A stretch of DNA of 64,000 bases from Pectinophora gossypiella (GCF_024362695.1 NC_065422.1:11965534-12029533); one strand, 5' to 3'; positions 22,390-32,989 are shown, counted from the stretch's first letter. Numbers and translations are program-made. The notes: generated from the sequence alone by a model not told the origin.

Positions 22390-22625
22390 TAGGTAACAAT
22401 TGGGGTAGTCCATACGTCCATCGCAAGATGAACTGAGTACCCACGTTTCACTGAGCTTTCTATTGCCAGCGTGATAGGTGGTGAGCCGTATCGTTGTCTA
22501 TAATGGTCGGGCCAACTATATTAGTGAAAATTTAACTTATGTTAAATAAATAATTCATTGTAACAAGTCAGGTACCGGGTTTCAAACCGGCGCTGAACCT
22601 TTGAGGATTAAATCACACAGGACCA
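22390..22625 (-). repeat. repeat W (probable tRNA-derived SINE)
   Basis: attggggtagtccatacgtc, catcgcaagatgaactgagt, gcgtgataggtggtgagccg, ggtaccgggtttcaaaccgg. The complement has a B-box-like ggtttgaaacccgg. Other copies: 32455-32655, 50543-50635, 57952-58105, 62215-62255. Confidence 0.65.
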
Positions 22626-23204
22626 TTGTGACTACATAAATTAACAAATTTTAAACTTAACAATTACCTATAGAAACTTACCCTTTGTGGGCGTTTGTGT
22701 AATTTTCTTTTAGCGTCATTATGTAACATTTCCACGTATATAGACGACACAGCGCACATTGCGGGTTGGACAGTGGGAAGTTTTATATGAAAAAATGCCG
22801 GCGAATTTTTGTGTAAACGTGTGTATACAAACTTGATCATTCCAAAATATATTTTGCAGCATAGAACGCATCTTACGGTGGCAATTCTTGGTGCAGCAAG
22901 CTTTAACCTTTTTTGAACCTTTATTTTCTTTTAATTTGTAATATACGTACTACTAATATTACTATGTACTAATTTATCTAATGTACAATCAAAAAGCAAA
23001 AGTTCGGTCACGGAGCCCAGCGAATTATTTGTAAACAGTGGTGAAATTAGGAACCATATTTGGTTGTTATAATTATAAAATTTATATTTTTGTGTGTTTT
23101 TGGTCTATTACAGAAACGACATGTAACCAGGAGGTCTTAAGTGCAACCAGTTAATTTATTACTTTGCAGAAACTGATTGGACTTTTGCAGCTTATCGTAC
23201 TTCT
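22626..23204. other. no gene recognised
   Basis: No repeat motif or exon seen. Confidence 0.35.
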
Positions 23205-23360
23205 TTTTCTTATCGTATGCCAAGGTTATTATTGAGCCGCCAAAGGCCCTTGACATAAATCGTGTAACGACTACATACTTACATCAGTAAGTAGTAACCG
23301 GGACCAATGGATTAATGTGCCTTCCGAACCACGGATCATCTTACTTTCGAACAATGTAGA
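23205..23360 (-). repeat. SINE-A, 3' part
   Basis: cttatcgtatgcc, ggttattattgagccgccaa, aggcccttgacataaatcg, agtaagtagtaaccgggacc, gccttccgaaccacggatca. Joined directly to a family E fragment (tgtagatttgccgcaaacgc). Confidence 0.7.
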
Positions 23361-23994
23361 TTTGCCGCAAACGCCTTTAATTGCTAGACTAGATTTTTTT
23401 TAATGAAAATCACTCTGTCTCGTCAAACTTCTCACCGCCCCTGGAAACACTATTACAACTAACGTTTGATCATCTTGCTACAAGTAAGACTTACTTATGA
23501 AGCAAGTACTCGTGAGGAGTTACGCTCTGTTATTGAAAGTTTATAATCTCTCCTTCCGTTCTGCTCTTGAACGAAATTGATACCAGGATTAGACTACTTA
23601 ACATTTGCGGAGTATTTTGGTTAAATGCAGCTTTGGAAATTTGAAATTAACGCTATATTTTACGCACAATAGGGTATCAGTGAAAAAGTCTACAGTTACG
23701 TAAGTCCTTCTTCGAGTTTTTGACAAATAACATAATTTATAGACAGGTACTATTTCAGAATTTACATTTGAACAGTGATTAAACAGAAACATTGGAAAAA
23801 AGTTTATTATAAAATTTGTGATAATTTTAAAGATTTGAATGCATAGGATTAACTGTCTGGGAACTGATTTAAGGCAGCCAAAATTCTGATTTTTTTAACA
23901 ATATAACACTACGAATAAATATAGATATTGATGTAGATATTACAAGTATATATTTTTTTTAAGAACGTCTAGGGCCCTGTGTCTGTGTCTAGGG
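23361..23994. other. no gene recognised
   Basis: AT-rich. A short direct duplication tctagggccctgtgtctgtg occurs around 23968-24002. Confidence 0.35.
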
Positions 23995-24065
23995 CCCTGT
24001 GCCGTGGTTTTTACTGCAGCTACTTTTTCTTGGTTACATAGGTTGTGGTTGTGAGAAGCTTCGAC
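23995..24065 (+). repeat. dispersed repeat F fragment
   Basis: tttttactgcagctactttt, ttggttacataggttgtgg, gtgagaagctt. Matches 3700-3780. Confidence 0.55.
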
Positions 24066-24224
24066 GTACGCTGTGAATATATTGACTTTTCAAAGCGTGA
24101 CTTATCTTTTCAAATATATTTTTTTTTAAATTCAAATGAAAAAATGTCATTATCCAGTAGGTAACATAGTCACACTTTAAAAAATAAATATATTCATAAC
24201 GAACGTCGCAGCTTATAAGCTAGT

Positions 24225-24382
24225 GTTGTGACGTTTATAAGCATAGTGATGTCATTGTATCAGTCGATATTAGGTCGATCGATTCTTTTCTATCTAACAT
24301 TACGTAGGTACGACACGACACTAGCGCCCGCGGCGATGGCGGCGTGAGCTGAAACTAGATACCTACGTAAAGTTAGATAGAC
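24225..24382. repeat. repeat I with 21-bp hairpin arms
   Basis: gttgtgacgtttataagcat and tcgatattaggtcgatcgat also occur at 47050-47140. At 24290-24310 ctatctaacattacgtaggt(a) pairs with 24360-24380 (t)acctacgtaaagttagatag (two mismatches), closing a GC-rich loop with agcgcccgcggcgatggcgg. Probably a MITE. Confidence 0.6.
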
Positions 24383-24414
24383 GTCGAGGTAGAACAGTTC
24401 GATGATGGGATGAC

Positions 24415-24510
24415 ATTGTGATGGATGCTGGAAAACAGTGGATGAGACTTGCACAATACTGGACAGGGCGGAAAAGCGAGGAGGCTATACTCGAGGTTGT
24501 ATAAACATAA
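24415..24510 (+). pseudogene. LINE RT C-terminal remnant
   Basis: Reads DDIVMDAGKQWMRLAQYWTG then RKSEEAILEVV-stop. The pattern D-D-x-x-x-x-x-G-x-x-W-M-x-x-A-Q is the end of many insect non-LTR reverse transcriptases. Only about 30 residues remain; clade unresolved. Confidence 0.6.
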
Positions 24511-25128
24511 AAATAGAAAAGAAGTGAAGCGTGTTGATAAATTGTTTGACTATTAGTACTATTACACGACCACGATCTGGATCCACACGAAAGAATACTG
24601 TTTTTCTTAAAATCAATTAAGTATCAAATCGTTTAAATCCCTTTAAGAATACAAGTTCTTTTGGACAAGCCCCGGAACGCCCTAGCGATGACATTCGATA
24701 AAATTGTTTCATTTCAAACCATATACGTATACTACCTATCCAACAGAAAGGGCTTTTTTCCGGATATATCCAAGAAGCCTTTGTTCTATTCGTTATAGGC
24801 GATTCGAGTTAAGCATTTTATCAATGGCCTATTAGCAGTCGTTGAGCAGTGCAAATATTTGTTGGGGGTTTTATGACTGTAAAGGGTTCGGTTGAAACGT
24901 ATCGCGGGTTTAAATCGGAAAGGTTCCGAGCCTAATCACTATTGTCGACTGTATTTATTTTGTCAATTATCGGCTGTTTGAAACTTTATAACAATATTAT
25001 TATAAATAAGGGGCTTGGTTGCTAAGTAACAATTTGTTACATAGTAAAAGAGCATATGTTAGGTCAAAATTATATTCCAATTCATTGTCATTTCTCCCCC
25101 CTCCCCATCTCATTAATTGTCTTTTACC
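24511..25128. other. apparently single-copy sequence, no gene
   Basis: No repeat motif or splice pattern. Less AT-biased than its surroundings between about 24640 and 24960. Confidence 0.35.
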
Positions 25129-25185
25129 CCCTCCGGTTGACTGAGGGGAAGCCTGTGTACAGCAGTGGGACGTAGGTTATTTGTG
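25129..25185 (+). repeat. SINE-B tail fragment
   Basis: ccctccggttgactgagggg, aagcctgtgtacagcagtgg, gacgtaggttattt. Confidence 0.6.
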
Positions 25186-25289
25186 TTTATATTTATGACA
25201 TTTCTCGACTTGATTCGAAACTACAATCTTCGAAGTAGAAGGCGAGCGTTCGAACGACTATACCATAATGTCGCGTCCGTAATGAAGAC

Positions 25290-25495
25290 CACGTAAGCGC
25301 CTGTTTGAAAAATCACATTTGGATGTGATTTTTATTGACAATACCTTGCAACAGATATGCTAGTTTCCATTCAGGTAAAAAATAGTGGTTTCAAGTGAAA
25401 AATACCTCAAGTAAAATTAACTAAAATAAAAAAAATCGTGCTTTTGTTGAAGAAAATCACATTTTGATGTGATTTTTCAAAATGGCGCTTACGTG
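25290..25495. mobile_element. 206-bp foldback MITE
   Basis: Left arm cacgtaagcgcctgtttgaa, aaatcacatttggatgtgat. Right arm complement cacgtaagcgccattttgaa, aaatcacatcaaaatgtgat. Each arm also contains its own mini-hairpin aaatcacatt/aatgtgattt, giving a cloverleaf-like fold. The mini-hairpin motif recurs near 4375, 4440 and 5950. No coding. Confidence 0.75.
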
Positions 25496-25914
25496 ATTTT
25501 CATAATAAGGCGACGATAATGTTTCTTAAGCAAAATAACTGTTAATCACCTTAGTAACGAAACACTTGTTTTAAATAAACCTAATGCTTCATTATGTTGG
25601 TAACAGGATATTCGAATTAATTTACTAATTAAAGCCGTAAAAATAAGCTTCTTAAGTACTCATCAAAGAGATCATTTACTTGTAGATAATTTGATTCAAT
25701 CTTTGTTTTAGAAGTGTAAGTTAAATAAACGTTTATTTTTTGTAGTACTTTTAGAGAAGCTGGAGAAAATAAGATGAACTTTCCGAAGAGTAAAAACTCG
25801 AAAAATGAGGATGTAAAAAATATCTCTTCTCTTTTTCTTTGCCTTATTATTTTTCTTAAAGTAGGACCTAATTAAATGTTTCATCACAGAACATCTTGCG
25901 TGAAATCGCCTCTT
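25496..25914. other. no gene recognised
   Basis: AT-rich, no motif. Confidence 0.35.
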
Positions 25915-26010
25915 CCTCTCTCGTGTGGGTCATCAACCCTGGTGCACGGGTTACTATTGAGTTGCCATAAATACAATAAAATGTAACGACTAAGCACATG
26001 TATACCTAAT
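25915..26010 (-). repeat. SINE-A tail fragment
   Basis: ctctctcgtgtgggtcatca, accctggtgcacgggttact, attgagttgcc. An internal deletion is visible. Confidence 0.6.
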
Positions 26011-26200
26011 AAGCTGAGAAAAATTAAGCTGTGTTCAGGTATTAGGTAATTGGCAGTGCCACTGTTTAATATTAGCACTACCAATTCCATATGCCAAGAT
26101 ATCCATCTAAGGAACTTGTATCAAAATTATTTAGTCTTCTGTCTTTCGAAAAAAATTGTAGCTGTCTGCTTTGAGTTTATGTACTTATTGGTACATGCTC

Positions 26201-26236
26201 TGGTTTCTTGGATTAGCTATCTAATCCAGGAAACCA
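26201..26236. repeat. short near-perfect hairpin
   Basis: tggtttcttggattag (26201-26216) pairs with ctaatccaggaaacca (26221-26236), 15 of 16 pairs with a 4-nt loop. Could be a structural RNA element, a protein-binding palindrome or chance. Confidence 0.6.
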
Positions 26237-27002
26237 CCTATGCACCTATGTGCACGTTTCTTCACGATCATTGAGTATTTTATTTTAAGAGCAGACAACT
26301 TTTATTTAAGTAACATAAAACGAAAAGAGAAAAAAAAGGAAAAGGAAAAGAACAGAAGAAGAAAACTTAGTCCTGCAATAGGATGGAGTAGGCTAGAAAT
26401 AATAATAATTTTAATAATAAGTAGATAACATAAGGCTTCATTTTTAATATATTATGTTCTTTTATTTGTACGTAGGTATACCTAGGTTTTCGGCGAATTT
26501 ACTTACCGTCATGTTTTGTTTTAATTTATAATTAATTATTTTGTATTCTCTTAAAATAAGAATAACAAACGCAATTAAAAAGAAAAGAACTTTCAAGGTC
26601 ATTTACCTAGAAACTGCTATAAAACTGAAAAAACCCCCGTAAAAAACTTTTTTCATTATAAAAGCAATTTGAAACAAACATATTGGATGTTTGTTCAAAT
26701 TTAGATTAGCGAAATACTTGTCTAAGTCGCACAAACACTTCTAGCAAACTTAGAGTAACCTAATTTAACTGAGGAATGTTTGGAACCCTCATACCATTAC
26801 AGCAAACTCCATATTAATAAACAGAAATCATTAAATATTCAGTACGGGAAACACGTTGACAAATTTCCCTAAAACACGATTCAAGAGGCGAGAATTCATC
26901 AAAAAAAACCTCTTTAATTAAAACTGCGATCATAGATAACAATAACCAGCCCGTATTTAATGTAAAGGAAAATTCTAACAAGAGGCTTTTGATAAAACTT
27001 AC
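26237..27002. other. no gene recognised
   Basis: Purine-rich run near 26310-26370, otherwise AT-rich with no motif. Confidence 0.35.
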
Positions 27003-27234
27003 CATTTAAGGAACCGTAGATTCCTAATGAGAAAACACTGCGCATTCCATAGTCCGTCACTGAACAGTCACACATCACGCACTTTGCACATTTCATGTAT
27101 CTATCTTGAAGTTTCGGTTTAAATTTTCGAATTGTCGAATTCGCGTGGCGGTGTAGACACGTGCGTACCGCAACGCGCACACCGAGGTAGTGACGCCGCC
27201 AGGCCCCCGCCCGCGCGTTTCGCCATTCCACCAT
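27003..27234 (-). CDS. possible first exon in a CpG-rich island
   Basis: On the minus strand an ATG at 27232-27234 opens a frame of 77 codons (MVEWRNARAGAWRRHY... through a Cys-rich MKCAKCVMCDCSVTD to YGSLN). It ends at a strong donor consensus, ATG followed by GTAAGTTTT; intron start at 27002. The segment 27130-27235 is the densest CpG stretch in the window outside repeats (gccgccaggcccccgccc). A TATA-like aaatatttttat lies about 35 nt upstream of the ATG on that strand. I recognise no protein family and see no second exon. It may equally be a 5' UTR exon or a chance frame. Confidence 0.2.
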
Positions 27235-27512
27235 AATTTTAGCCAGAATTCCCCATAAAAATATTTATTTCGCCACCGTATTGCGCAATGCATAAATTTT
27301 GGACATGCACGTAAACGTGGTTGGAGTAGTAAATACGATTTTTCTTCGTTACACCATTAAACATTTATGGGAGTCGTCAATGTTCTGTTGCACCTGGTTC
27401 TGTTTGAGTTTCGACGAAACGTTGCTGTTTCGCCAGTTTAAACCATTTTGAATCTTACCACATGATTTGTTATGGCCATCAGTTGAGGGCTGGGCTAACG
27501 AGTCGTAGGTAC

Positions 27513-30303
27513 CGGGCTGCCGTGTCATACGAATCTCTGCTATCTCAAAAAATGCTGTTTTGAGTAAATCGCCTTTAAAGTTTTTTTCAGTTAATCGTCT
27601 GTATAGTTCGTATTAAGTGAAATATCTGTCATCAAAATATCAGAAAATATTCTAAAATGTACTCTGAATAACAGGCACTTTTGATTTTTTTCTCTATTAT
27701 AATAGTTTTTATTTAAATCGAGTTTAAGAGTTGTGCATGACCACTCTTCCATAGAAATGTGGTCACGCGGTCTGTGCTATATTAAGTTAGCAGAGTTTGG
27801 CACATGCAGCCGGTTTGTTATTATAACTTTAATCTATCTATGCTAATTATTAGTTGTAAGAGATGATCGTTACAAGCTTTCTATAAAGACTGCTTTTTGG
27901 GGTAGCCCGGGTTGAGTAGACTAAGTGAAATGGATACAAGGAAAATATTTATATTAAGTACTTAGTTTAATTTTGATATCTACAAAATTGGAAATATTAA
28001 TGTACAAGTTGGGAATTCCTTTTTTTCTACCCTGACATACATTTTTTTGCTTCATACACATTCATCAATCAGCAATCAGAATTATGTAATTTTAAATAAA
28101 ATAATCTAAAATATAATGAATGTTTAGAAAAAATATTTGTGAAATATATAATTATGTTCAAACTTCTTCTCAATACAATGAAAAAAATGGGATTCCAACA
28201 GCATGTTTGCAATCATCAATCACAATGCCATAGCTAAAAATGTTTTAGGCATAACCTTCAGGAATCGATTAATTCCTCCTCACAATTTTCATCACTCTAT
28301 AATCATCGGTACACATGCACCACCCCTTACTCAAAACATCTGTTGAACCCTTACTAAATTCAACCATCCTCAAGGCCAGCACACCACACCCCCTTGGAAA
28401 CACCTTCCAGTAGTTCGTCGCAAAATAACATAATGTTTTCGTGGCCAAGAGTCTGCATTGTACCTTCCGACGACTTATTTACTCTTTCTCCACACAATCT
28501 GCTAGACTGCATAACTCCCCTCTCCCGAAAACTTGTCTGCTATGCAAGCACAAATTGTACCAGACACGATGGAAGTTTGCACCGGCTCGAAACATACTCC
28601 CTACGCTTTTTGCAGCCACAAGCGTAGAAGAGTCAATCAAGACGATCATTGCTGAAAATGGATCTCCACTCTCAACAAGAATGTACAAGAATGGATCCTG
28701 TGAAGTTTGTACTTCAGAGTAGGAATTTGGTTTTCTATTGCGAGGGACAACCCTCGAAGAAAGTAGAAAATAAAACTATAAAAACTGGCCTCCTCCACCT
28801 GCTTCGCCTCAGTATCATATTTCACCCTTGACACAAACGTCTCAATGAACAGAACCAACGTTCTTGATAACAGCAATCCCCACAGCTAGCCTGGGCATGC
28901 AAATAGCCTCCTGCACATCCACAGCAAAAATCTCGTCAACAGTAGGTACCTTCATTATTTAGATCGCCCTCTAAACATCTATGGGACTTATTCCACCTAT
29001 GAAACCCGTAGATATTCAGAAGATGGTGTTAAAATTGAAAGTACTGCGAAAAAGCTTTTAGCTTAGGATCATATTTACATACTATGGACGTGGAAACCAA
29101 CCGTAAAGGATTATTTTTCGAGAAAGGCCACTGCAGGCTGAAAAGTCCATAATACAGCATCAGCATTCTGTCTCTGTATTGAACAACCCTTGCAACCACA
29201 ATAACTTGGCTTTGAATTGTGACAATTATACCTCACAAAAGAAAAATATAATTCTCTTCTTGGCTATGATGAGATCAATCAACTCGTCTTCACTTGTGAC
29301 TGCAGAATACACAAAGCTCTGGAACCAGGGTACACCCTCATGACAACTGATACAGTTCCCGGTTGCACAGCGAACTCTTGAAAAAGAGTAAAAGAGATTG
29401 ACGATCTAACAGATTATTACAAAAATCGACAACACAGACCATCAGTCCACAAAACCTGAATCCGTTTCGCGACAAACCACAAAAACCGCTTCCAAGGGGG
29501 TATAATATACATAGAACCCCTGAAGAAGCCGAACCCAGTAAAGGTTCAACAAATGTTTTACAAAAAATCGCATTCGGCGAACGAGAATCATCTAGGAACA
29601 AAAGCAATAAACAAAATAACCCTGTGCTCATGAACTATTTACGATTTTGATGCTGCAATTGATGACCAAAACTAAAAATAATATTAATAGCGATGATGTT
29701 ATCGCTTGCTCAGTTATGAAAACCCAGGGTTACATCCATTGCAATTCTTTATTCAACAAGAAAAGTCACAAGACCTTATCATCCTCATCACATTTGAGTA
29801 TGCTTTCTCACAACAAACAGTTTTCCAGCCTGGTATTGTATCCTCCCATTGATGGTTCTTGCAAAACTCAATCCTTTGACCAACGGTTCTAGGTAGTATC
29901 ACTGTTCTAAAGAAGTTTCCCATTCTTATTCAAACCAAAAAATATTCCCCTTTATGCCTGGTTCAAAGCATTTTGGGTCCTCGACTTCTCTCTCAGATTC
30001 AGGAAGTGTTTCCTCCCTGGGCGTCGGGTTTGCAAGTACAAAGAATATCGCGAATCGCTAGGATTGCCTTCGTCGTAGTCACGCCTATCTATTGTAACTT
30101 TTAGTTAGATGAGTTAGGCGTGACCCACATGCAAAAAAATCAAGTTAGCAGACTTTGTCAACCTCTATATCTCAAAAAGTATCAATAAATTTTAAAATGT
30201 TTTTACTGAACTATGTAAAGCATAGGATATAAACCCCTTTTGCACTGGTTATTCGTAACTCGACTATTTTAAGATAGCAGACTTGTGCGTGACACGGCAG
30301 CGG
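27513..30303. mobile_element. old 2.8-kb DNA transposon with TIRs
   Basis: Left gctgccgtgtca at 27516-27527 matches the complement of 30290-30301 exactly. After an 8-bp mismatched spacer both ends continue tctgctatct(c/t)aaaa in register, so the inverted repeat spans about 35 bp. Direct flanks GGTAC at 27508-27512 and 30303-30307 could be the target duplication. Subterminal strings aagttagcaga(g/c)tttg occur near 27786 and 30145. The interior is GC-richer than its neighbours, with many frames but no intact gene. Superfamily not assignable from the ends alone. Confidence 0.6.
28390..29950 (+). other. possible degraded transposase region, unidentified
   Basis: Several plus-strand frames of 75-97 codons overlap in different phases. 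One at 28441-28722 includes a CLLCKHKLY and later a GSCEVC pair, compatible with a zinc-binding motif. Reading across phases gives protein-like stretches broken by many stops. I do not recognise the family; the region may be the dead transposase of the enclosing TIR element. An inverted pair gtcacgcctatc / gagttaggcgtgac lies just beyond, at 30078-30123. Confidence 0.25.
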
Positions 30304-30362
30304 GTACGAATCCCTATGGGTCACATATATACCACAAAAACACTTTCACACTTTCTTGTAAC

Positions 30363-30564
30363 TTTACAGGCCGATCACTCGATTATCCGAAAGTAAGATG
30401 ATCCGTGCTTCAGGTACAATAGCAGTCTCGGCTACTATTTACGTAAGTAAGTATGCTAGTCGTTTCATGAGCCATGTCAGAGGCCTTTGGCGGCTCATAA
30501 GTAACCCTGACACCAGGGTTGATGAGGTCGGTCATTGGTCTCAAAACCCACACGAGAGAAGATG
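30363..30564 (+). repeat. SINE-A, 5'-truncated
   Basis: ggccgatcactcgattatcc, gtaagatgatccgtgcttca, catgtcagaggcctttggcg, ccctgacaccagggttgatg, aacccacacgagagaag. It abuts the TIR element at 30585. Confidence 0.75.
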
Positions 30565-30584
30565 GTTTAACTAGGGCAATAGAT

Positions 30585-31533
30585 ATGGGTACGTATTTGA
30601 ATATCTAAAATTGAAATACTTTACGTAAAAATACCTACGTTCAGAATCCCTAAAACCATTAGATATAATGCTTTTTCTAATTAAATTCAAAATACCGCAA
30701 GTTTAAAATGTCAAATGGATTATGCTACCTAAGTTCATAAAGCTAAAACTTGAAATATCTACGTTTAAAATCCCTTAAATTGATGTACCTCAAAGTTTAT
30801 TGACCTAAATTCAAAATACTGTTAGTATGTGAAGATCAAAAGGTATAAGCAAAAAGAAACACGACCTATTACAGTATTAAATTTTAATCAACATAATGGT
30901 TATCAAAAATAAAAGTGTAATTTTCTACTTAGTAATACAAAGGTACAGAAATAATACAGTACACTAAAGTACGATAATAACCAACAAAAATTACAACTCC
31001 GATGATAATTATACGATAATTGACTTATCTTATAAATCAAATTATTATTTAAATTAAACCTAACATATTAATCATTACAGATTTTCTGCAATAGCTCGCA
31101 ATAGATCCACGTGGCTGTATTCAGGATTTTTTTTTAATATGTTGTCAATTTTTCTCAACTTGTAATGACCTTTTCTCATCCGTTTTTTTGGTACTGCTTC
31201 ACCTTCCATAAAACATAAACAAAGAGACAATTTTATAAGTCCACCCTCTTTTTTGCTCGCGGCGCCCGAACTACTATTTAAGAAAAACGCTCACGAGTGA
31301 TGCATCATTTAGGTATTTTGACCACTGGGTATTTTAAACGTTGGTGTTATAACTGTAGATATTTTATTACATTAGACATTTAGTCCATTAGTTTTTTTAA
31401 ACTTAGGTATTTTATAAGTCGGCGTTATAAGCTAAGGTATTATAAACCATTAGGTATAATGATTTTAGGGATTCTGAACGTAGGTATTTTTACGTAAAGT
31501 ATTTCAATTTTAGATATTCAAATACGTACCCAT
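30585..31533. mobile_element. 949-bp element with perfect 71-bp TIRs
   Basis: The first 71 bp (starting atgggtacgtatttgaatat, ending cagaatccctaaaa) are repeated without mismatch, inverted, at 31463-31533. The flanking 4-mer agat occurs on both sides (30581-30584, 31534-31537), a putative target duplication. Inside both TIRs lie arrays of a degenerate motif like aaataycta(c)gtttaaaat (examples: gaaatatctacgtttaaaat at 30752 and, on the complement, aaaatacctaagtttaaa near 31400), probably transposase-binding repeats. No transposase; mobilised in trans if active. The identical TIRs suggest recent transposition. Holds the short ORF at 31075-31209. Confidence 0.85.
31075..31209 (-). CDS. 44-residue basic protein inside the TIR element
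   Basis: Minus-strand ATG at 31207-31209 to TAA at 31075-31077, uninterrupted. It starts MEGEAVPKKRMRKGHYKLRK, continues with IDNILKKN and ends PEYSHVDLLRAIAENL. The N-terminal half is strongly basic with an SV40-like nuclear-localisation pattern (PKKRMRK). The C-terminal half looks like an amphipathic helix. Amino-acid composition is protein-like, unlike the chance frames around it. No family recognised. It could be a truncated transposase N-terminus, a captured host exon or a small trans-acting protein. The gene is only 45 codons and lacks other support, so function is unknown. Confidence 0.35.
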   Translation of the reverse strand: MEGEAVPKKRMRKGHYKLRKIDNILKKNPEYSHVDLLRAIAENL

Positions 31534-31537
31534 AGAT

Positions 31538-31883
31538 ATCCTTGTCTCTTTCAAACTGTTGATTCCCTTGTTTATTATGATAATAAAATAATTTGTTGTT
31601 TGTTGAAACAAACAACTCGGATATTTATGCTAAGAAAATCTAGGAAGTAAGCTGGGCGATAGAGCAGTTAACTTGGATTAAGAACTTTATAGTCGAGACT
31701 TAGTTGAGTTTATGTTTCAAGTCCTATCTCAGAATTGAGAATAACTTACGCAAGTTATTATGGATTTTCCGTAGTTCGGGGTGTTAAATAGAATATTTAT
31801 GATCATGTTATTTGGTACTAAATTCCGCCTGCGATTTCGTCCACGTGGACGTTAGTTGTCGTAGTAAGTTATAATCTCCACCC
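31538..31883. other. no gene recognised
   Basis: AT-rich with a small palindrome tttgttgtttgttgaaacaa near 31590. Confidence 0.35.
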
Positions 31884-32204
31884 CTTCTTCTTCTTCTTAC
31901 CGTGTGGGTTGTGAGGTGGAATGCCAACCCTGGTGTCAGTGTTATTACTGAGCCGCCAAAGGTCCCTGACATGGCTTATGTAACGACTACTTACTTACAT
32001 CAGTAAGTAGTAACCGGGACCAACGGTTTAACGTGCTTTCCGAAGCACGGATCTTCTTACTTTCGGAAAATCAGGTGATCGGCCTGTAATGTCCTAACCA
32101 AACTAAGGATCACAAAGTGATTTTTGTGACATGTCCCCACAGGAATTCGAACCCGGGGCCTCCGGATCGTCAGCCCAACGTTCAACCACTGGACCACGGA
32201 AGCC
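31884..32204 (-). repeat. SINE-A, near full length
   Basis: The tRNA-like head is on the right. The complement of 32130-32204 contains tggtccagtggttgaacg (A box) and ccgggttcgaattcc (B box), so internal pol III promoter elements are intact. The body then runs through gaagcacggatc, taaccgggaccaacgg-type sequence and gccgccaaaggtccctgaca to the tail tcttcttcttaccgtgtggg. Best-preserved copy with 45782-46062. A diffuse direct repeat (atctccacccc / tctccgcccct) flanks it but is not a clean target duplication. Confidence 0.85.
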
Positions 32205-32454
32205 GTTATCCGCCCCTGGATCTCCGCCCCTGGAAAGTACTTTTAAGTCCACGTCTGCAAAGTATCCAATGTCCATTTCAATCTACTTAAGTATATGCCA
32301 ATTTTTCACACCAGTCATAGCCGTCTCAAGAGGAAATAAACAGACAGATTCTTTGTCTTGAAAATGTCTTTTTAACGCTTATCTCTCATAGACATCTTAA
32401 ATATAAAACGTTTCAAATGTCAACAATTAAAATAACATAAGCTAAGGACTATCC

Positions 32455-32655
32455 CAATTTGGGTAGTCAAACGTACATCCATCACAAGATATAGGTACTA
32501 AGTACCCACACCTCACCGAGCTTTCTGTTAGACCAACGTGATAGGCGGTGGGCCGTATCGCCGTCTATGATGGTTGAGTCAACTGTGTTAGTGAAAACTT
32601 AATAACTCACTGGTACAAGTTCGGTACCGGAGTTTGAACCGGCGCTCCCTACTTT
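32455..32655 (-). repeat. repeat W (tRNA-derived SINE)
   Basis: aatttgggtagtcaaacgta, catccatcacaagatatagg, cccacacctcaccgagcttt, cgtgataggcggtgggccgt, cggtaccggagtttgaaccg. About the full length seen for the family here. Confidence 0.7.
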
Positions 32656-32656
32656 T

Positions 32657-32706
32657 TGGGGGAGGCTTTCGTCCAGCTGTGGAGGATTTATGGCTGATGA
32701 TGACGA
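32657..32706 (+). repeat. LINE 3' tail, gctgatgatga type
   Basis: gggggaggctttcgtccagc, tgtggaggatttatggctga, tgatgacgac: a mutated copy of the common lepidopteran LINE tail. Confidence 0.55.
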
Positions 32707-32925
32707 CTTATAGAATAGAATAGAAAAAGTTTATTATAAAAGGACGCCACACACAAAAAAAAAGACAACAACATCATATCTTTCCACTAAAACAATTACA
32801 AAAAAGCAAGACGGATGTTTGTCGAAATGATCATAAGGCGGTGGTGGACGTCCTGAGATAAAAGGGCCTCACTCAGCACAAGTCGCGGCGTGAACCACGA
32901 CGCTGATATTATGTGGACCTTGGTG
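32707..32925 (-). repeat. LINE family D 3' end
   Basis: Plus strand aatagaatagaaaaagttta, ttataaaaggacgccacaca, caaaaaagcaagacggatgt, gatcataaggcggtggtgga, gcacaagtcgcggcgtgaac. Highly similar to 61488-61690. On the minus strand the element ends with tttattctattctatt-type tail. Both copies diverge at the same point, after tatgtggacc, so they share a 5' breakpoint or border. Confidence 0.7.
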
Positions 32926-32989
32926 ACGCACGAACATCGTGTTCCATAAACATATTAAACATGTTGTGTTAATGGTGTATATACATTAT

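Noticed and set aside
28390..28722. Host zinc-finger exon from the CxxC motifs
   Set aside because: The frame has no matching downstream Cys/His pairs at usual spacing and lies inside a TIR-bounded element with many stops nearby.
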